From: Diplonema papillatum
Lineage: Eukaryota > Euglenozoa > Diplonemea > Diplonemida > Diplonemidae
Assembly (NCBI GenBank): GCA_030068145.1
Contig: JAPJBO010000989.1
Span: 1-64,000, forward strand
Length of the DNA: 64,000 bases
Direction of reading: 5' to 3'
In this document: positions 40,332-50,539 of the stretch, one piece after another
Numbering within the stretch: position 1 is the stretch's first letter
How the letters are laid out: every line of letters starts with the position of its first letter
Made by a program: the position numbers and the translations under genes
Notes under the pieces: generated by a model
The model's input: only the letters and a program-made list of their open reading frames with translations
Told to the model about the DNA's origin: nothing
Databases searched by the model: none

Positions 40332-40695
40332 TTTCCCACTTACACACACACACACACACCCACACACAACGAGCTATATTCCGCGCAGGGATTGCCCACA
40401 ACTGAGCTCTAACAGCACACACAAACACACACACACAAACACAAAAGCGTCGTACTTTTCGTGAAGGGAGGCACCACGTTAAAACGTGGTCCGTAACACT
40501 CACACACACACACACCCACTACAAGCGTGGTTGCACTTCCGTGAAGGGACCACGTTGAAACGGGTCTGGAACTCACACACACAGGACACACACACACACA
40601 CTCAGACGAGGTCCGTCCTTTGTCGAAACAAGAACTTTGTCGGCGGTGCAAACCGCGTCGAACGCCACTGTGTGGGTCTCCCACCAGGCGCGGGG
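40332..40695. promoter_or_regulatory. Divergent intergenic region with CA repeats
   Basis: 365 bases separate the megasynthase start from the ATG of the small plus-strand gene. The sequence has several (CA)n blocks (40345-40365, 40420-40445, 40500-40520, 40573-40602) and repeated CGTGAAGGGA..CACGTT words near 40460 and 40540. It must hold the promoter(s) if both genes start here, but I see no TATA box. Confidence 0.4.
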
Positions 40696-41161
40696 ATGCC
40701 GGTGTCTCGACCGGGCCCTCAGGCACAGAATGCCGCTCGGAGAAAGATCAACACGCGCGCGCGTCGAAAGAGTCGCCGCGTTTGGTTGCCAATTGTTGCG
40801 TGCCGACTGCCTGGGTCAAAACTGCTTTTTCTTTTTTTTTTTTGGTATTTCCGACGATCCCGTGTGGGGGGGTACAGATTCTGGTATATTCTTGTGTTTC
40901 TTTTTTTTGTTTTGTTTTCCTCTGTTTTTTCTGGCTTTTTGGTCCTTTTTTAACCTGGTTTTTGTGCAGGGTGTTGCGGCGAGCCCGACAACTGAACGCA
41001 TTTTGCATTTCGAAAAGGCAACCAAAAAAAGCCTTCGGCAGTCTCGCCAGTTGGAACGGGATGATGTTGTGTTCCGACTCCAATACGAACGGGCCTCCGC
41101 CGTTAACGGCGATGAACCGCCGGCCGAGGCAACGTATGCACTGCCTGATGTGAGGGGCTGA
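40696..41161 (+). CDS. Small two-exon hypothetical gene
   Basis: Exon 1 from ATG 40696 to about 40807 encodes a very basic start, MPVSRPGPQAQNAARRK and more Arg/Lys with no acidic residue, like a mitochondrial presequence. Exon 2 starts at 40970 after a textbook acceptor (long T-rich tract and TTTTTGTGCAG). It encodes a helical segment FEKATKKSLRQSRQLERDDV, then VFRLQYERA, ending at TGA 41161. The donor of exon 1 is not clear (GTCAAA near 40809 is one option). I do not recognise the family. The acceptor and exon 2 are the best-supported parts. Confidence 0.4.
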
Positions 41162-42890
41162 TGGCGTGACCATGTCCCGGCGGCAGTCATAGCCTCATGG
41201 CCGGTGTTCTTCCCGTTCGTTTGTTTGTAAGTATCCGGCTTGGTTTCACCTTTTGTTTGAGATGGAGATGCACGAGCGAGCTAGACCGGAGGAAGGGGCC
41301 ACCAAAAGCCCCAAAGAGCCAAGCCAGTGCGAGAGGCCAGAAGACGCCAGCGATGTGCTGTCCAACTTGTGACCCGCTTTGAGAACCCTGGAACCCGGCA
41401 TGTGTGCCGTTTACGGGATACATGTCGGCTTCCTACTCATGGGGGACCAAGGTAGGCACTTTCACACCTCAAAACCGGACCAACCACTGCATGGGATAGG
41501 TCCGGCATGTGTGCCGTTTACGGGATGCATGTCGGCTTCCTACTCATGGAGGACCAAGGTAGGCACTCTCACACCTCAAAACCGGACCAACCACTAACGC
41601 AACAAGAAGGATCAGGACGTGGGACCGTGCCAAGCCGAAGAAGGAGTCCAAAAGCGAAGCAACAACACCAACACGGAGACGCAAACCGAAGGCAGTCAAG
41701 CAGACCTCCCAGGGCAGGGGGGGAACCTGCGGCGGTGAAGTAACGAAGCTCATCCGAGTGTCCGATGAAACCCCTTGTCAATACCACCCGACGACTGCGA
41801 CGCGCGTGCGAAATGTCGGACGCTAGCGTCTGTCAAGAGCATGCGTGACTCAGCCGTGTTTTAAAGGTGAGATGAGAGGCATCGACTCACTCTGTCAAAG
41901 GACCATCCCACTAACGCAACAAGAAGACGACAAGGTGTGTGTGAATATTCGCTCTTCATCTGGTGCATTCCCACCACATGTGCTGCTCGTCTTCGGGTAC
42001 TCCTATCTCAAGCTGCAGAAGGTGGCGATTCAACACCATTAACAACAGATACGTTGCACAATTCCAGACCGCCGATCGTACCCTCGGATGCTGAAGGCCG
42101 GCTGAAACTAAAAGTGAAGCAAAAGAAAACGGCAGTGTTTGCCACCCATGTGTTTTTGCGAAGTGGGTGCTTTTTCACTATAAAGATACACAGCCGAACT
42201 GTGGATACAGCTTCCCAGGAAGAGGGAACCGACTCCCAGGCAGCTTGCGCCGCATCCCGGAGAATATCCGTAGAAAGCCGGTTCAGGATTGGGCACTGCC
42301 CTGCTGACTCGTAGCTATCCTAGGGAAACTTTGGAGTGAACCAGCTACCAGATGGATGGGTCTTTCGCCCCGTTACAAGGAGCATCTTTGTTGCTTTCTT
42401 TCCCCGCGCTGAGTCGGTGAGTGAGAAGCTTCAATTCAGCGAATCAATACAGGAGAAGTTGAAGATAGGTGCCGTCGCGCGACGAGAGAAGAGCTGACAA
42501 TCGTAGGATGTCTGATCGGTACGAAGCGACCTGCAAGACGACGGATATCTGCGCTACGACCAGCGGAGGAAGCCGCGATTGGCTCATGCCACCGGGGTGT
42601 CGTTTGCGCAGAGATCGGGGCTGGCGGCGATGGCTGCAATGCCGGAGCGTGAACCCCCATGTGGTATGTTTATTCGTTATCGGCATCCCCCTTAACGATT
42701 CGAGTGTGCCACCGCCATTTGAAGTTATCGAGGCGAGGTCATGCCAGGTTAGCTAGCTAGGAATGCACGCCTCATTGCATTCTGTGATTGACCCACAAGA
42801 TTGACGACCCTCGGTTCGGGACAATCGGCAGTCGCTCTCCATTCAAGACCTACTGATCGTGCGCTGCCCACTTGCGTTGTGTCGTGGGAC
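41162..42890. other. Intergenic with a 105-base duplication
   Basis: A direct repeat of about 105 bases (CCGGCATGTGTGCCGTTTACGGGAT...) begins at 41397 and 41502. CCCACTAACGCAACAAGA, also seen after the RGG gene copies, recurs near 41593 and 41910. No gene that I trust; the open frames are short and in repeats. Confidence 0.5.
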
Positions 42891-42894
42891 GTGC

Positions 42895-43005
42895 GGATTT
42901 CAAAATTCGCCCTTTGAGAGCAAGGGCGGGCCGAGGACAGGTTGCAGCGCCAGATTTCAAAATTCCCCTTTGAGAGCAAGGGCGGGCCGGGGACAGGTTG
43001 CAGCG
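42895..43005. repeat. Short direct duplication after Maf
   Basis: GATTTCAAAATTC followed by CTTTGAGAGCAAGGGCGGGCC appears twice, about 56 bases apart, just downstream (in gene sense) of the Maf stop. Confidence 0.75.
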
Positions 43006-43614
43006 CTAGGCCGCCTTGACCGGCACGCCGAAGGCCCGCAGCTCGTCCCGGAGAACTTCCAACGGCAGCCCGACCACGTTCGAATAGCTGCCGTCGACCG
43101 TCTCGGCAGGGCGGAACACCTCGTCTTGTATCGCGTAGCTCCCGGCCTTGTCGAAGGGGTCCCCCGTCGCAATGTACCGGTCCATTTCACCATCCGTGTA
43201 CTGCCGCATGCAAACTTTCGTTTCGACCAGCCTTGAAACGCAGCGCCCGTCGGACGAAAGCAGCGTGAACCCGGTTGCGACGGTGTGGGGAGTCCCCCGT
43301 AGAAGGACGAGGGTCTCGCGGGCCTCCGCCGGAGTGTCAGGCTTGCCCAGCGAAGTGCGCGCCCCTGACGACCCAGGCCGGATGATCACGGTGTCCGCAG
43401 CGAGGACGACGAAGGGCGCGCCGGCGGGTGCCGCGGGCTGCTGGTGGGCTACCGCGCTCGCCTTCGCCTTTGACAGCCGCAAAACGTGGTCCAGGGCGTC
43501 CTCCCCCGCCAGCTGCGCCTCGTCGACGTCCGGCTTCGCCACCTCGAAGTCGTCGATCAGCTCCCGCAGGAGCTCCTTCCTTCGCGGCGAGCTGCTGCCT
43601 AAAATGAACCGCAT
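43006..43614 (-). CDS. Maf/YhdE-type nucleotide pyrophosphatase
   Basis: A complete single-exon frame of 202 codons. Maf-family marks in order: the N-terminal ILGSSSPRRKELL phosphate loop, E/D residues in PDVDEAQLAGED, AADTVI with the catalytic-base region, the LGKP.T..EA helix start, the TDGEMDRYIATGDPFDKAG stretch, SYAIQ and GSYSNVVGLPLEVL near the end. Length is normal for the family (about 190-210). Such enzymes hydrolyse non-canonical or UTP/dTTP-type nucleotides to monophosphates. The start ATG 43614 is the natural family start. GC-rich and intronless like the PKS exons; R3 lies about 60 bases upstream. A truncated copy of its 5' half lies at about 44080-44290. Confidence 0.9.
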   Translation of the reverse strand: MRFILGSSSPRRKELLRELIDDFEVAKPDVDEAQLAGEDALDHVLRLSKAKASAVAHQQPAAPAGAPFVVLAADTVIIRPGSSGARTSLGKPDTPAEARETLVLLRGTPHTVATGFTLLSSDGRCVSRLVETKVCMRQYTDGEMDRYIATGDPFDKAGSYAIQDEVFRPAETVDGSYSNVVGLPLEVLRDELRAFGVPVKAA

Positions 43615-44510
43615 TTCACCCGTCCCTCTATACCCGCATCCCCAGAAGGGAGGAAGGGGGAAATCTTAGTTTATTAGAGTGAAAGTTCGCTTGAAACTCC
43701 GGTCTCCGGGTGATATGATATCCTTTGTGTTCTGAGTGTTCTGAAGAGTGGTGGTGACACGAGGTAAGAGAATTGTAACGGTACCTTGCTCTTGTTAGCC
43801 ACATGCAATGTCTGAGGAAATTGAATCGCCCAAGTAGGACCTCCTGATTACGATCATTTGCCAATTTGCCCCCTGAAACCACGTCCAGGATTTGGGTCGA
43901 GGGAAGTGCGGTCGACGAAAACTCTAGGTTCCCCTTCTACTTTCTGCTGTAGTCGAGCTGTTGTATTGTAATCTCTCCCCCTAGCCTGCGTCGAAATAAG
44001 GACAAGGCAGTCCCTCGAGTATTTCTCTCCCGCGGGTTGTCCTCGAAGTTGAGAACCTATTGAGCTAGCTGCAGAACTGATGTCTATCACGGTGTCCGCG
44101 GCAAGGATGACGAAGGGCGCGCCGGCGGGTGCCGCGGGCTGCTGGTGGGCTACCGCGATCGCCTTTGTCCTTGACAGCCGCAAAACGTGGACCAGGGCGT
44201 CCTCCCCCGCCAGCCAGCTGCGCCTCGTCGACGCTCCTTCCTTCGCGGCGAGCTGCTGCCTAAAATGAACCGCATTTCGGCACCCGTCCCTCTACCCGCA
44301 TCCCCAGGAGGAAGGGATGGGGGAAATCTTAGTTTTATTTTTGCGCCACATGCAAGAGGAAACTGAACCGCCCAAGTAGAACCTCCTGAGTATGATCATT
44401 TGCCAATTTGCCACTTGAAACCACGTCCAGGATTTAAGTCGAGGGAAGTGCGGTCGACAAAAACTCTAGGTTCCCTTTCTACATCCTGCTGTAGTCGAGC
44501 TGTGGTTATG
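43615..44510 (-). repeat. Tandem duplication of Maf 5' region and flank
   Basis: The unit consists of the Maf start, its CCCGCATCCCCAGGAGG-type leader and the R7 segment upstream. It is present as 43574-43990 and again, truncated inside Maf, as about 44080-44510. The second copy keeps MRFILGSSSPRR-type codons, then deletes to the VLRLS / HQQPAAPAGAPFV part and stops after AADTVI. Confidence 0.8.
44080..44290 (-). pseudogene. Truncated Maf copy
   Basis: Carries two Maf segments: the start to about codon 17, and codons about 45-77 with substitutions (KAIAVAHQQPAAPAGAPFVI). The C-terminal half with the GSYSNVVGLP motif is absent, so no active enzyme. Confidence 0.8.
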
Positions 44511-44659
44511 GAGGACAGAACGAGGAAGGCGGAACAACCGAATGGGGAGCAAAGCGGCGCAGACGTTTTCGTGTGTGCCCATACCACCCGGGGTGGGGAG
44601 TCGGGGGTGAGGTGAGTCGAAATATAGGCCACCGGTTTCCTTGTCAGTTTGTAGAGGTC

Positions 44660-44885
44660 TGGATGTAATTTGGAAGTTGCCGTTCGCCGAAGCTAGTCGT
44701 GTCCTATAAACCCGATGTGCCCTGAGTAACTCACGCATTCTTCTAGACTGGGTTCTGGCTCAGAGGCGTTCAGCCATAATCCATCCAGTGGTAGCATCAC
44801 GGCACTGTCCGATCGAACAACCGTAGATACCAAGGGACTAGAAACGGGAGTTCCTCTCGTACTACCCCCATCCGCTCGTACTCAG
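44660..44885 (-). rRNA. LSU rRNA 3'-end fragment
   Basis: The reverse complement contains TACGAGAGGAACTCCCGT (sarcin-ricin region neighbour), TCGATCGGACAGTGCCGTGA, CTGAACGCCTCTGAGCCAGAA and a further ~90 bases resembling the extreme 3' part. Both ends run into unrelated sequence. Confidence 0.8.
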
Positions 44886-45640
44886 GTGCTCACACGGAAG
44901 TGCCATAACCGGAAGGGCAACTGTATCCGACGCGAGATTCCGTCGCGTAAGAGTGCTTGCATGGCATTTACCACCACCATATCCTCCTCAGGATGACCTC
45001 AGGTCGAGATCCCAAGCTCGTAGTGGAGCTCGTAGTACACCTCTGAGGAGTGGTATCACCACATACCACCACGTAGTACAAAAATACCTTACATGGGTAT
45101 ACAGGGTACCGTAATCGGATTAGGGTAAAACCTGGGACACCCCCCAAAATGGGCTGGGTGTCCCAGGTTTTACCCGGTACCGGCATATCTTTTTTCGGGT
45201 TTGCGACTTGGCGTACTTCGTCAACGTACTGCGTCGATAATTGACCTCCCCTCCCCCCCCCTCACCCCGGCAGCGTCTTTTCAACGCAGAAGGCACACGT
45301 CAAAGGAGGTTAGGATACGAAGAACAGAAGGAGGCTAGAAATCGTGCACGAAAGCACCTGTGTCGGGGCGAACCGGGTCGCTACCTGTGGCTCGGAACGC
45401 TCGCTCAGGAAACGATGGCCACAAAATCCTTGCCAGCAATTTCAATTCCACTTGAAGCCACTCGAATGCGAAAATGAGAAAGCAAGCAACAGTCTATTTA
45501 TCGGACTTAACCATATGGGAAGCACTTTAGTCGGGAAAAATATATAACGGAAGCTGCTTCCGTTATATATATTTCCCAGCTTCCGTTATATATTTTTTCT
45601 GCTTCCGTTATATATTTTCCAGGGGGCACTCTTCATGCGG
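44886..45640. repeat. Hairpin-forming intergenic sequence
   Basis: 45126-45176 forms a near-perfect hairpin (GTAAAACCTGGGACACCC and its reverse complement around a short loop). 45540-45620 has four copies of GCTTCCGTTATATA, one inverted. 44965-45080 has several short inverted repeats (ACCACCA, CTCGTAGT). Confidence 0.65.
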
Positions 45641-45719
45641 CGCGGGGCTGGTGGTATGCATAATTACAGGGACAGAAGTCCCGCACCACAGTACAAGACC
45701 CAAGGACCAAGCAGAACTC

Positions 45720-45940
45720 GCAGCATGTACAAGTTCACGAAGATCCCGGCGCGGTGGGTGAGTGCAAGGACAACGCGGACGAGATCTGGATGTCCTCGTC
45801 GTCCGCGACGTGTGGTTGACAACGGCGTCGACGCGAATAAGGTGATCCTGATCCCTGAGGCCATCGACGTCTACTTCTTCGACCCCGATGTGGCGGAGAA
45901 GATGCCCGTGGGGCCGTTCAAGCTACTAAAGCTCAGTCAG
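45720..45940 (+). pseudogene. Glycosyltransferase (GT4-like) fragment with frameshifts
   Basis: Frame 1 first reads MYKFTKIPARWVSA. The next matching segment, NADEIWMSSSSA, is in another frame, and RRVVDNGVDANKVILIPEA and IDVYFFDP return to the first frame. The series IP.RW-DEIW.-S-V..GVD..KV..IPEAIDV.FFDP is the acceptor/donor linker of family 4-type glycosyltransferases. Two frame changes within 100 bases and no flanking domains indicate a decayed or mis-spliced fragment. Confidence 0.6.
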
Positions 45941-46189
45941 CGCCCGGGAACATGCTTTGCACAGTTTTCCAAAACGCCGCCCAGCGGTTGCTGGTTCCAA
46001 GTGTCAGTAGTTCGCAGCATACTGCATGCGACTTACCATCACACAGGTGAGTCCCGCTGGTGTGCAAGAGCGCTGAGCCAATTTTTGGAGCGAATTCGTC
46101 GTAATGAATCCGTCGGGTCGCGTCTTTTCACAGAACACAGGTAGCAAAAAACGAGTGCCTTCTGTTCTTCGCTTTCTCTCACAAAAAGG

Positions 46190-46520
46190 GGGGGATTGCA
46201 AGAACGTAGGAATGGATAGGTGCTCAACACCGCACTGGTCCCGTCTGCGCCGTGTTTCGGTCCTTCAAGCCACGGACACATAAAGGCAGACCGCCATCAG
46301 CGCGGAACCTAAGTGTCTGCAGACAGGACACATCGGTGTGAGTCTGGTTTGTCAGGCGGCTGTTCGTAGCTCGTCACAGCCAGGACCACCCGTGCTACCA
46401 GAGCACAGGCGAATCCGTCACGAGGAAACCCCTACAACCGTGTCTGAGCAATCAGTTTAAAAACTCAGGGCCCCCGGCCCTGATTGTGACTGCGACTCGC
46501 TAGGCAGCACTGACTTGTGG
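46190..46520. repeat. R5 dispersed repeat, copy 3
   Basis: Complete copy from GCAAGAACGTAGGAATGG to the GCAGCACTGACTTGTGG end. Confidence 0.8.
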
Positions 46521-46760
46521 AAGGGGAAGGAAGAGGGTCGGTCCTGCTTGAGCGTACGTTCAGGCTTCCGCCTCCCGCAATCGTGAGCAGCAGAAGCTCA
46601 AGAGGTCGAGACAAGTATGCTGCGGTATTTGCATATTTTCGAGAGCAGCTACCATAGAGTGGTTGGAGGGGTCAGTCCGAAGGGTATTAATCATCCAGAT
46701 CAAAGGATCTCGCACGACAACAAAAAAGATGCTTTGGAGGTTGGAGTAAAGGGGGTCCGC
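46521..46760. other. Intergenic, nothing recognised
   Basis: No gene or named repeat seen. Confidence 0.4.
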
Positions 46761-46896
46761 TTAGGATACTGTGCACGTCCCCAACAGAGCATTCACTCGA
46801 CTCTCCCGTTGGACGCGCTCAACGCGGTCCGGGTCATGCCGCTCTTCACAAGGGTGCACAGGTTGCGGCGGCAGCTGCGCCACTTGTGGCGGGGTG

Positions 46897-46940
<44 letters not shown>

Positions 46941-47012
46941 AGGCGGCTGGGCGTACTGCGGTGGGGGGTACGTTGGCGCGTCTGTCGTTTCCTGCTGGTT
47001 GCCGCTTCCCAT
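46761..47012 (-). CDS. Poly-Gln protein or exon
   Basis: An 83-codon frame from ATG 47012: MGSGNQQETTDAPTYPPPQ, then a run of 14 Gln encoded by pure CAG (CTG on the plus strand, about 46901-46943), then YTPPQVAQLPPQPVHP. Pro/Gln-rich flanks on both sides suit a disordered coding segment rather than a bare microsatellite. No domain; the ending codons are less convincing and a splice could lie near the GTGCAC at 46855. Confidence 0.35.
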
Positions 47013-47976
47013 TTTTTTGTCTTCCTTTTCTTGCTGTTGCGAGTATGTGTGTGACAAGGGCCTGTTTTGTTTGAGATTGCGCCGAAATCAGGTTCGGATC
47101 AAAAAGCATCCAACACTGTGTAGTCTACCCTGCGCCGAAATCAGGTCGGATCAAATAGCATCCAACACTGTGTTGTTTACGCTGTGTTGTTTACCCTCCT
47201 ACCACCAGGTATCCCCAGCGGCCTAACCCTCCTTCCACCCCATTCTGCGCCGCCGGCCTGTACTCGCAGCCGAATCGATGCTCGTCGGGATGCAGGCATC
47301 CGCAAATGACTAAAGGCGCCGCCGTGTTCGTGGGTCTTCCTTTGCCGCAAGGTCCGTGATGACCTGTGACACTCAAAGCAGGCGTGTGGCAGTGTTGCTG
47401 CTTTTCGCAGGCCGCGAGGCTCTTGCGGTTTACTGAGGGAATAGGAGCAAGACGCATGGCTGGATGAGCACGACCACCTCGAATCGACACCAGGAGAATT
47501 CGGGTGGAGCTGGCTTCTACAACTAGTAATATTCCGGCAAAAGGTAGCACTCCTCAACTAGCCCGAACCAACAGGATCAAAGAATGTCAGTCACACCTTC
47601 CCGATTATTTTTGACCGATGGTGCTGCACCGGCGTCGGTTGATGATGTGCCACTGCTAGGTCTTGTGGCTCTTGGCGATGCTCAATGGGTGCTGGCTGCA
47701 GTTTTTCTGTACTTGGCTGAAACTAAGCTTGGCCCAACTAGTGGCGACAAGTGATTCGCGCCACTTCCGCGTGCGAGCGAGTCTCGCAAAACTGTGACCC
47801 AGGTAGTGACTGCCGACCATGACGGGTGCTTGCACCAGGAGTTTGGAACAGCTGGTCAGGCCAAGCTCATTGCGACAAAAAGAGTCGAGAAAAACACCCA
47901 CGCACACAAGTGAACCCAGGTCAAGTTTCCCCGATCTATCAGATCGGGGAACAGAGTCAGTCAGGGTCGCGCCCAC
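47013..47976. other. Intergenic, one low-confidence frame
   Basis: About 47060-47180 has a duplicated GCGCCGAAATCAGGT...ATCCAACACTGTGT unit. A Cys/His-containing minus-strand frame (47550-47191, with CEKQQHCHTP and ICGCLHPDEH) is open for 119 codons but has no recognisable family, so I do not call it a gene. Confidence 0.4.
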
Positions 47977-48012
47977 ACGATCTCTCTCTCCATCAGTAGG
48001 GTAAAACCAACG

Positions 48013-48048
<36 letters not shown>

Positions 48049-48222
48049 GTTAGTGGAGCTTAGAGGCGTTCAGCCATAATCCATCCAGTGGTAGCATCAC
48101 GGCACTGTCCGATCGAACAACCGTAGATACCAGGGACTAGAAACGGGAGTTCCTCTCGTACTACCCCGTATTGCTGTCGGAATGCGCTGGCCCGATGGGC
48201 TCTCTCTCCATCAGTAGGGTAA

Positions 48223-48266
<44 letters not shown>

Positions 48267-48314
48267 GTTAGTGGGTGAACAATCCAACCCTTAGACAATT
48301 CTGCTTGTCTAGGT

Positions 48315-48346
<32 letters not shown>

Positions 48347-48375
48347 AACGTCGCTATGAACGCTTGGCTGCCACA
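47977..48375 (-). rRNA. LSU rRNA fragment, rearranged
   Basis: The reverse complement of 48061-48375 covers from GCTTGTGGCAGCCAAGCG through CTTTTTGATCCTTCGATGTCGGC, GTCGTGAGACAGGTTGG and the CTACTGATGG region to CTGAACGCCTCTAAGC. 47977-48060 repeats an internal part (CTCACGACGGTCTAAACCC...) out of order. This is the best-preserved of the LSU pieces, but the joint shows it is not a working gene. Confidence 0.9.
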
Positions 48376-48929
48376 AGCTTCAGCACGGTTTCTCGGTATG
48401 ACATAACATGGTCTAACGATTCGCAGCTGCCAGTGCCGCGATTGCGTGTTCGCTCCTCTTGTGGCGTTGCTGCCGTGTTTGCTCCTGATGTTGCCGTCGT
48501 TGCTCCAGTTGATCTGTCTCTTTGTGATGAGTGACCACTAGGTGGCCTACCCACTCGACCGACCCGCGTGGCCGTGACCACAGGCTCTTTTCGCCAGCTA
48601 AGATGGAACCAAGCACGACACTCTTTTCGTTCGTGATACTATCCTCAGGTAGCCTTGGCTGGACATCACACCCTCCCCGGGAGGCTGCTCCTGCTGTAGT
48701 AGGCAACGAAGGAGAGGCAAACGGAGCGTGTTTAGTGCGAAAAATAAAAGGGTGAAAAAAAAGAAGGCGCTGCGGAAGCAAGGCTCAGTCGGAAACTTTG
48801 TGCAAAGAAAAGAAAGGGGGAAGGGAGGGCAGGGAGGACGAGGGATTGGGATAGGGAAAGGGACAGGTGTAAAGGCGTCGAAAAGAAAACTATGGTAAAA
48901 GAGGATTGACGAGCGCTGGAGGCGAACGA
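48376..48929. other. Intergenic, nothing recognised
   Basis: Purine-rich from 48745 to 48900. No gene or known repeat. Confidence 0.4.
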
Positions 48930-49165
48930 ACATTTCCGGGGCTTGCACCTGATAAACGAAGCAACGGACGATCAGCATCAACTGACCAAAAGTGATGAAA
49001 ATGATGAGGCAAAAGTTTCTTGTTCGTTGCGTGAACAAGGTATAAACCTCTCTGGGGGGGGGGTTCCTGTATTAGCACTTTTTTTCGTTGGCTTCGTTTT
49101 CTCTTTCATGTGCAACCGTTGTTCCGGAAATGTTCTCGTCAGTACAGATGTACTATTAAGAAGAA
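48930..49165. repeat. R6 dispersed repeat
   Basis: Shares GATAAACGAAGCAACGGA and TATAAACCTCTCTGGG...GCACTTTTTTCGTTGGCTTCG with 20637-20864 (intron 8) and, in part, 53165-53300. Confidence 0.85.
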
Positions 49166-49440
49166 ATACGTGCTTTAGAAATTGTCTGTGCTGAACACCG
49201 TCTGCACCGTGGTTTCGTGTGTTCTAGGTGAACCTCCGTCAGTCGCAGCCAAAATACCTGAGGGGAGAGGCCCCCGCTGCAACTGTGCCTGAGTGTTCCG
49301 TTCAGTTCAGAAAAGACAAGCGCTTCGTTTTGTTCACGCGTCGGCACCGGTCGGTCGGTTTCCCACTTCTTTTCGCCCCCCCGTGTTCCATTTTCCGGTG
49401 AGAAATTCCGATAAACCACCAAAACACGCTGCCACGTCCC
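49166..49440. other. Intergenic, nothing recognised
   Basis: No gene or named repeat seen. Confidence 0.35.
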
Positions 49441-49444
49441 CTAG

Positions 49445-49570
49445 CCTTTCGCAGCACGTCGTGGGACATCTCAGATTGCCAGTCACCACACGCTTTCGCA
49501 GCACATCGTGGGGCAACTCTCAAGATTGCTGGTTACTGCACGCTTTCGCAGCACATCGTGGGGCAGGATG
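49445..49570. repeat. ~52-base tandem repeat, 2.3 copies
   Basis: CTTTCGCAGCACATCGTGGGGCA recurs near 49446, 49491 and 49543 with small differences. Confidence 0.75.
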
Positions 49571-50539
49571 TGGAACACCCAGGGCTTATGCTCCACGTGT
49601 GGAACGTGTGGATTTCCACACGTTAATTCCTTTTGGATTTTTTTCCCCCACGTGTGCTTGCCACAGGTTGGTCCACATGCAGGGGAGTCTAGGCCCACAA
49701 GTCGCCAAGGCGTACAGCCAGGTTTCGCCCAGTGAGGCTATTTTCAGAGTGAAAGTTCGCTTGAAAGGCTATTTTTGCGTTTCCTTTTTCTGCCCGCCGC
49801 ACATAAAGGGGGGAAAGGTTTTTTTTTCCCCTCGAACCTTAAGCGCCCACATGGCGGACCACACGTATTATACCTGAAGGCCGAAAACGGAGCGTAAGCC
49901 CTGGGAACACCCGCACATGCGGGGCACGGCACTAACGCATTTTGGCGCTAAATACAAGCGAATTTCATGTCTACTTCGCGGGAACCCTCCGCTACTTGTT
50001 CACTCCCGCATGCACTCCCCCAATGGGGTCAAATTTCGCGCGGGCTCCCACGATTCCGCGCGGTCAATGGATGGGTTCGCTTGCGTCCTCTTGCTCAATC
50101 CACGACGGTTTCGTGATCACGAGAAGCTCGGAGAATTCGCAACTCGTGCGTCGTCGCTGTTCCCTGGTGTCGCCCACCTTAACTGGCTAAGACCCAGGTT
50201 TCCGCTCCAGGGTACATTAGGGTAGAGATCAGAGCTAGCTGTCGTATACTAAATCCTGGGAACCCATTTCCGGAGTTGAGCCGGGTGCGGGGATTTTCGT
50301 GAACCAGCACGAGTTGATCGGCTTCGTTTATCGTTGTTGCCGGAAACGTTTCTTCGGAACAACAGTTCTACCAAGAAAAAAAAAAGGACAAACGAGGGGC
50401 CGCTGAAAGAGAAGAAAGGGGGGACAGGGTGAGTGCGTATGTTTCGAAAATGTTGATGCAACATGAGAAAAAACCCACAGTGTAGGGGTGTCGCGGAAGA
50501 AGAAAATCGTGGCTTTGTGAAACAGCGGTGTCGACGGCT
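49571..50539. other. Intergenic
   Basis: Holds an R3 core fragment near 49747-49770 (GAGTGAAAGTTCGCTTGAAA). No gene that I trust. Confidence 0.4.

Noticed and set aside
44968-45186. Minus-strand 72-codon frame
   Set aside because: Lies over a hairpin region; no family.
47191-47550. Cys/His-rich minus-strand frame of 119 codons
   Set aside because: Spacing of Cys and His fits no zinc finger I know; no splice context.
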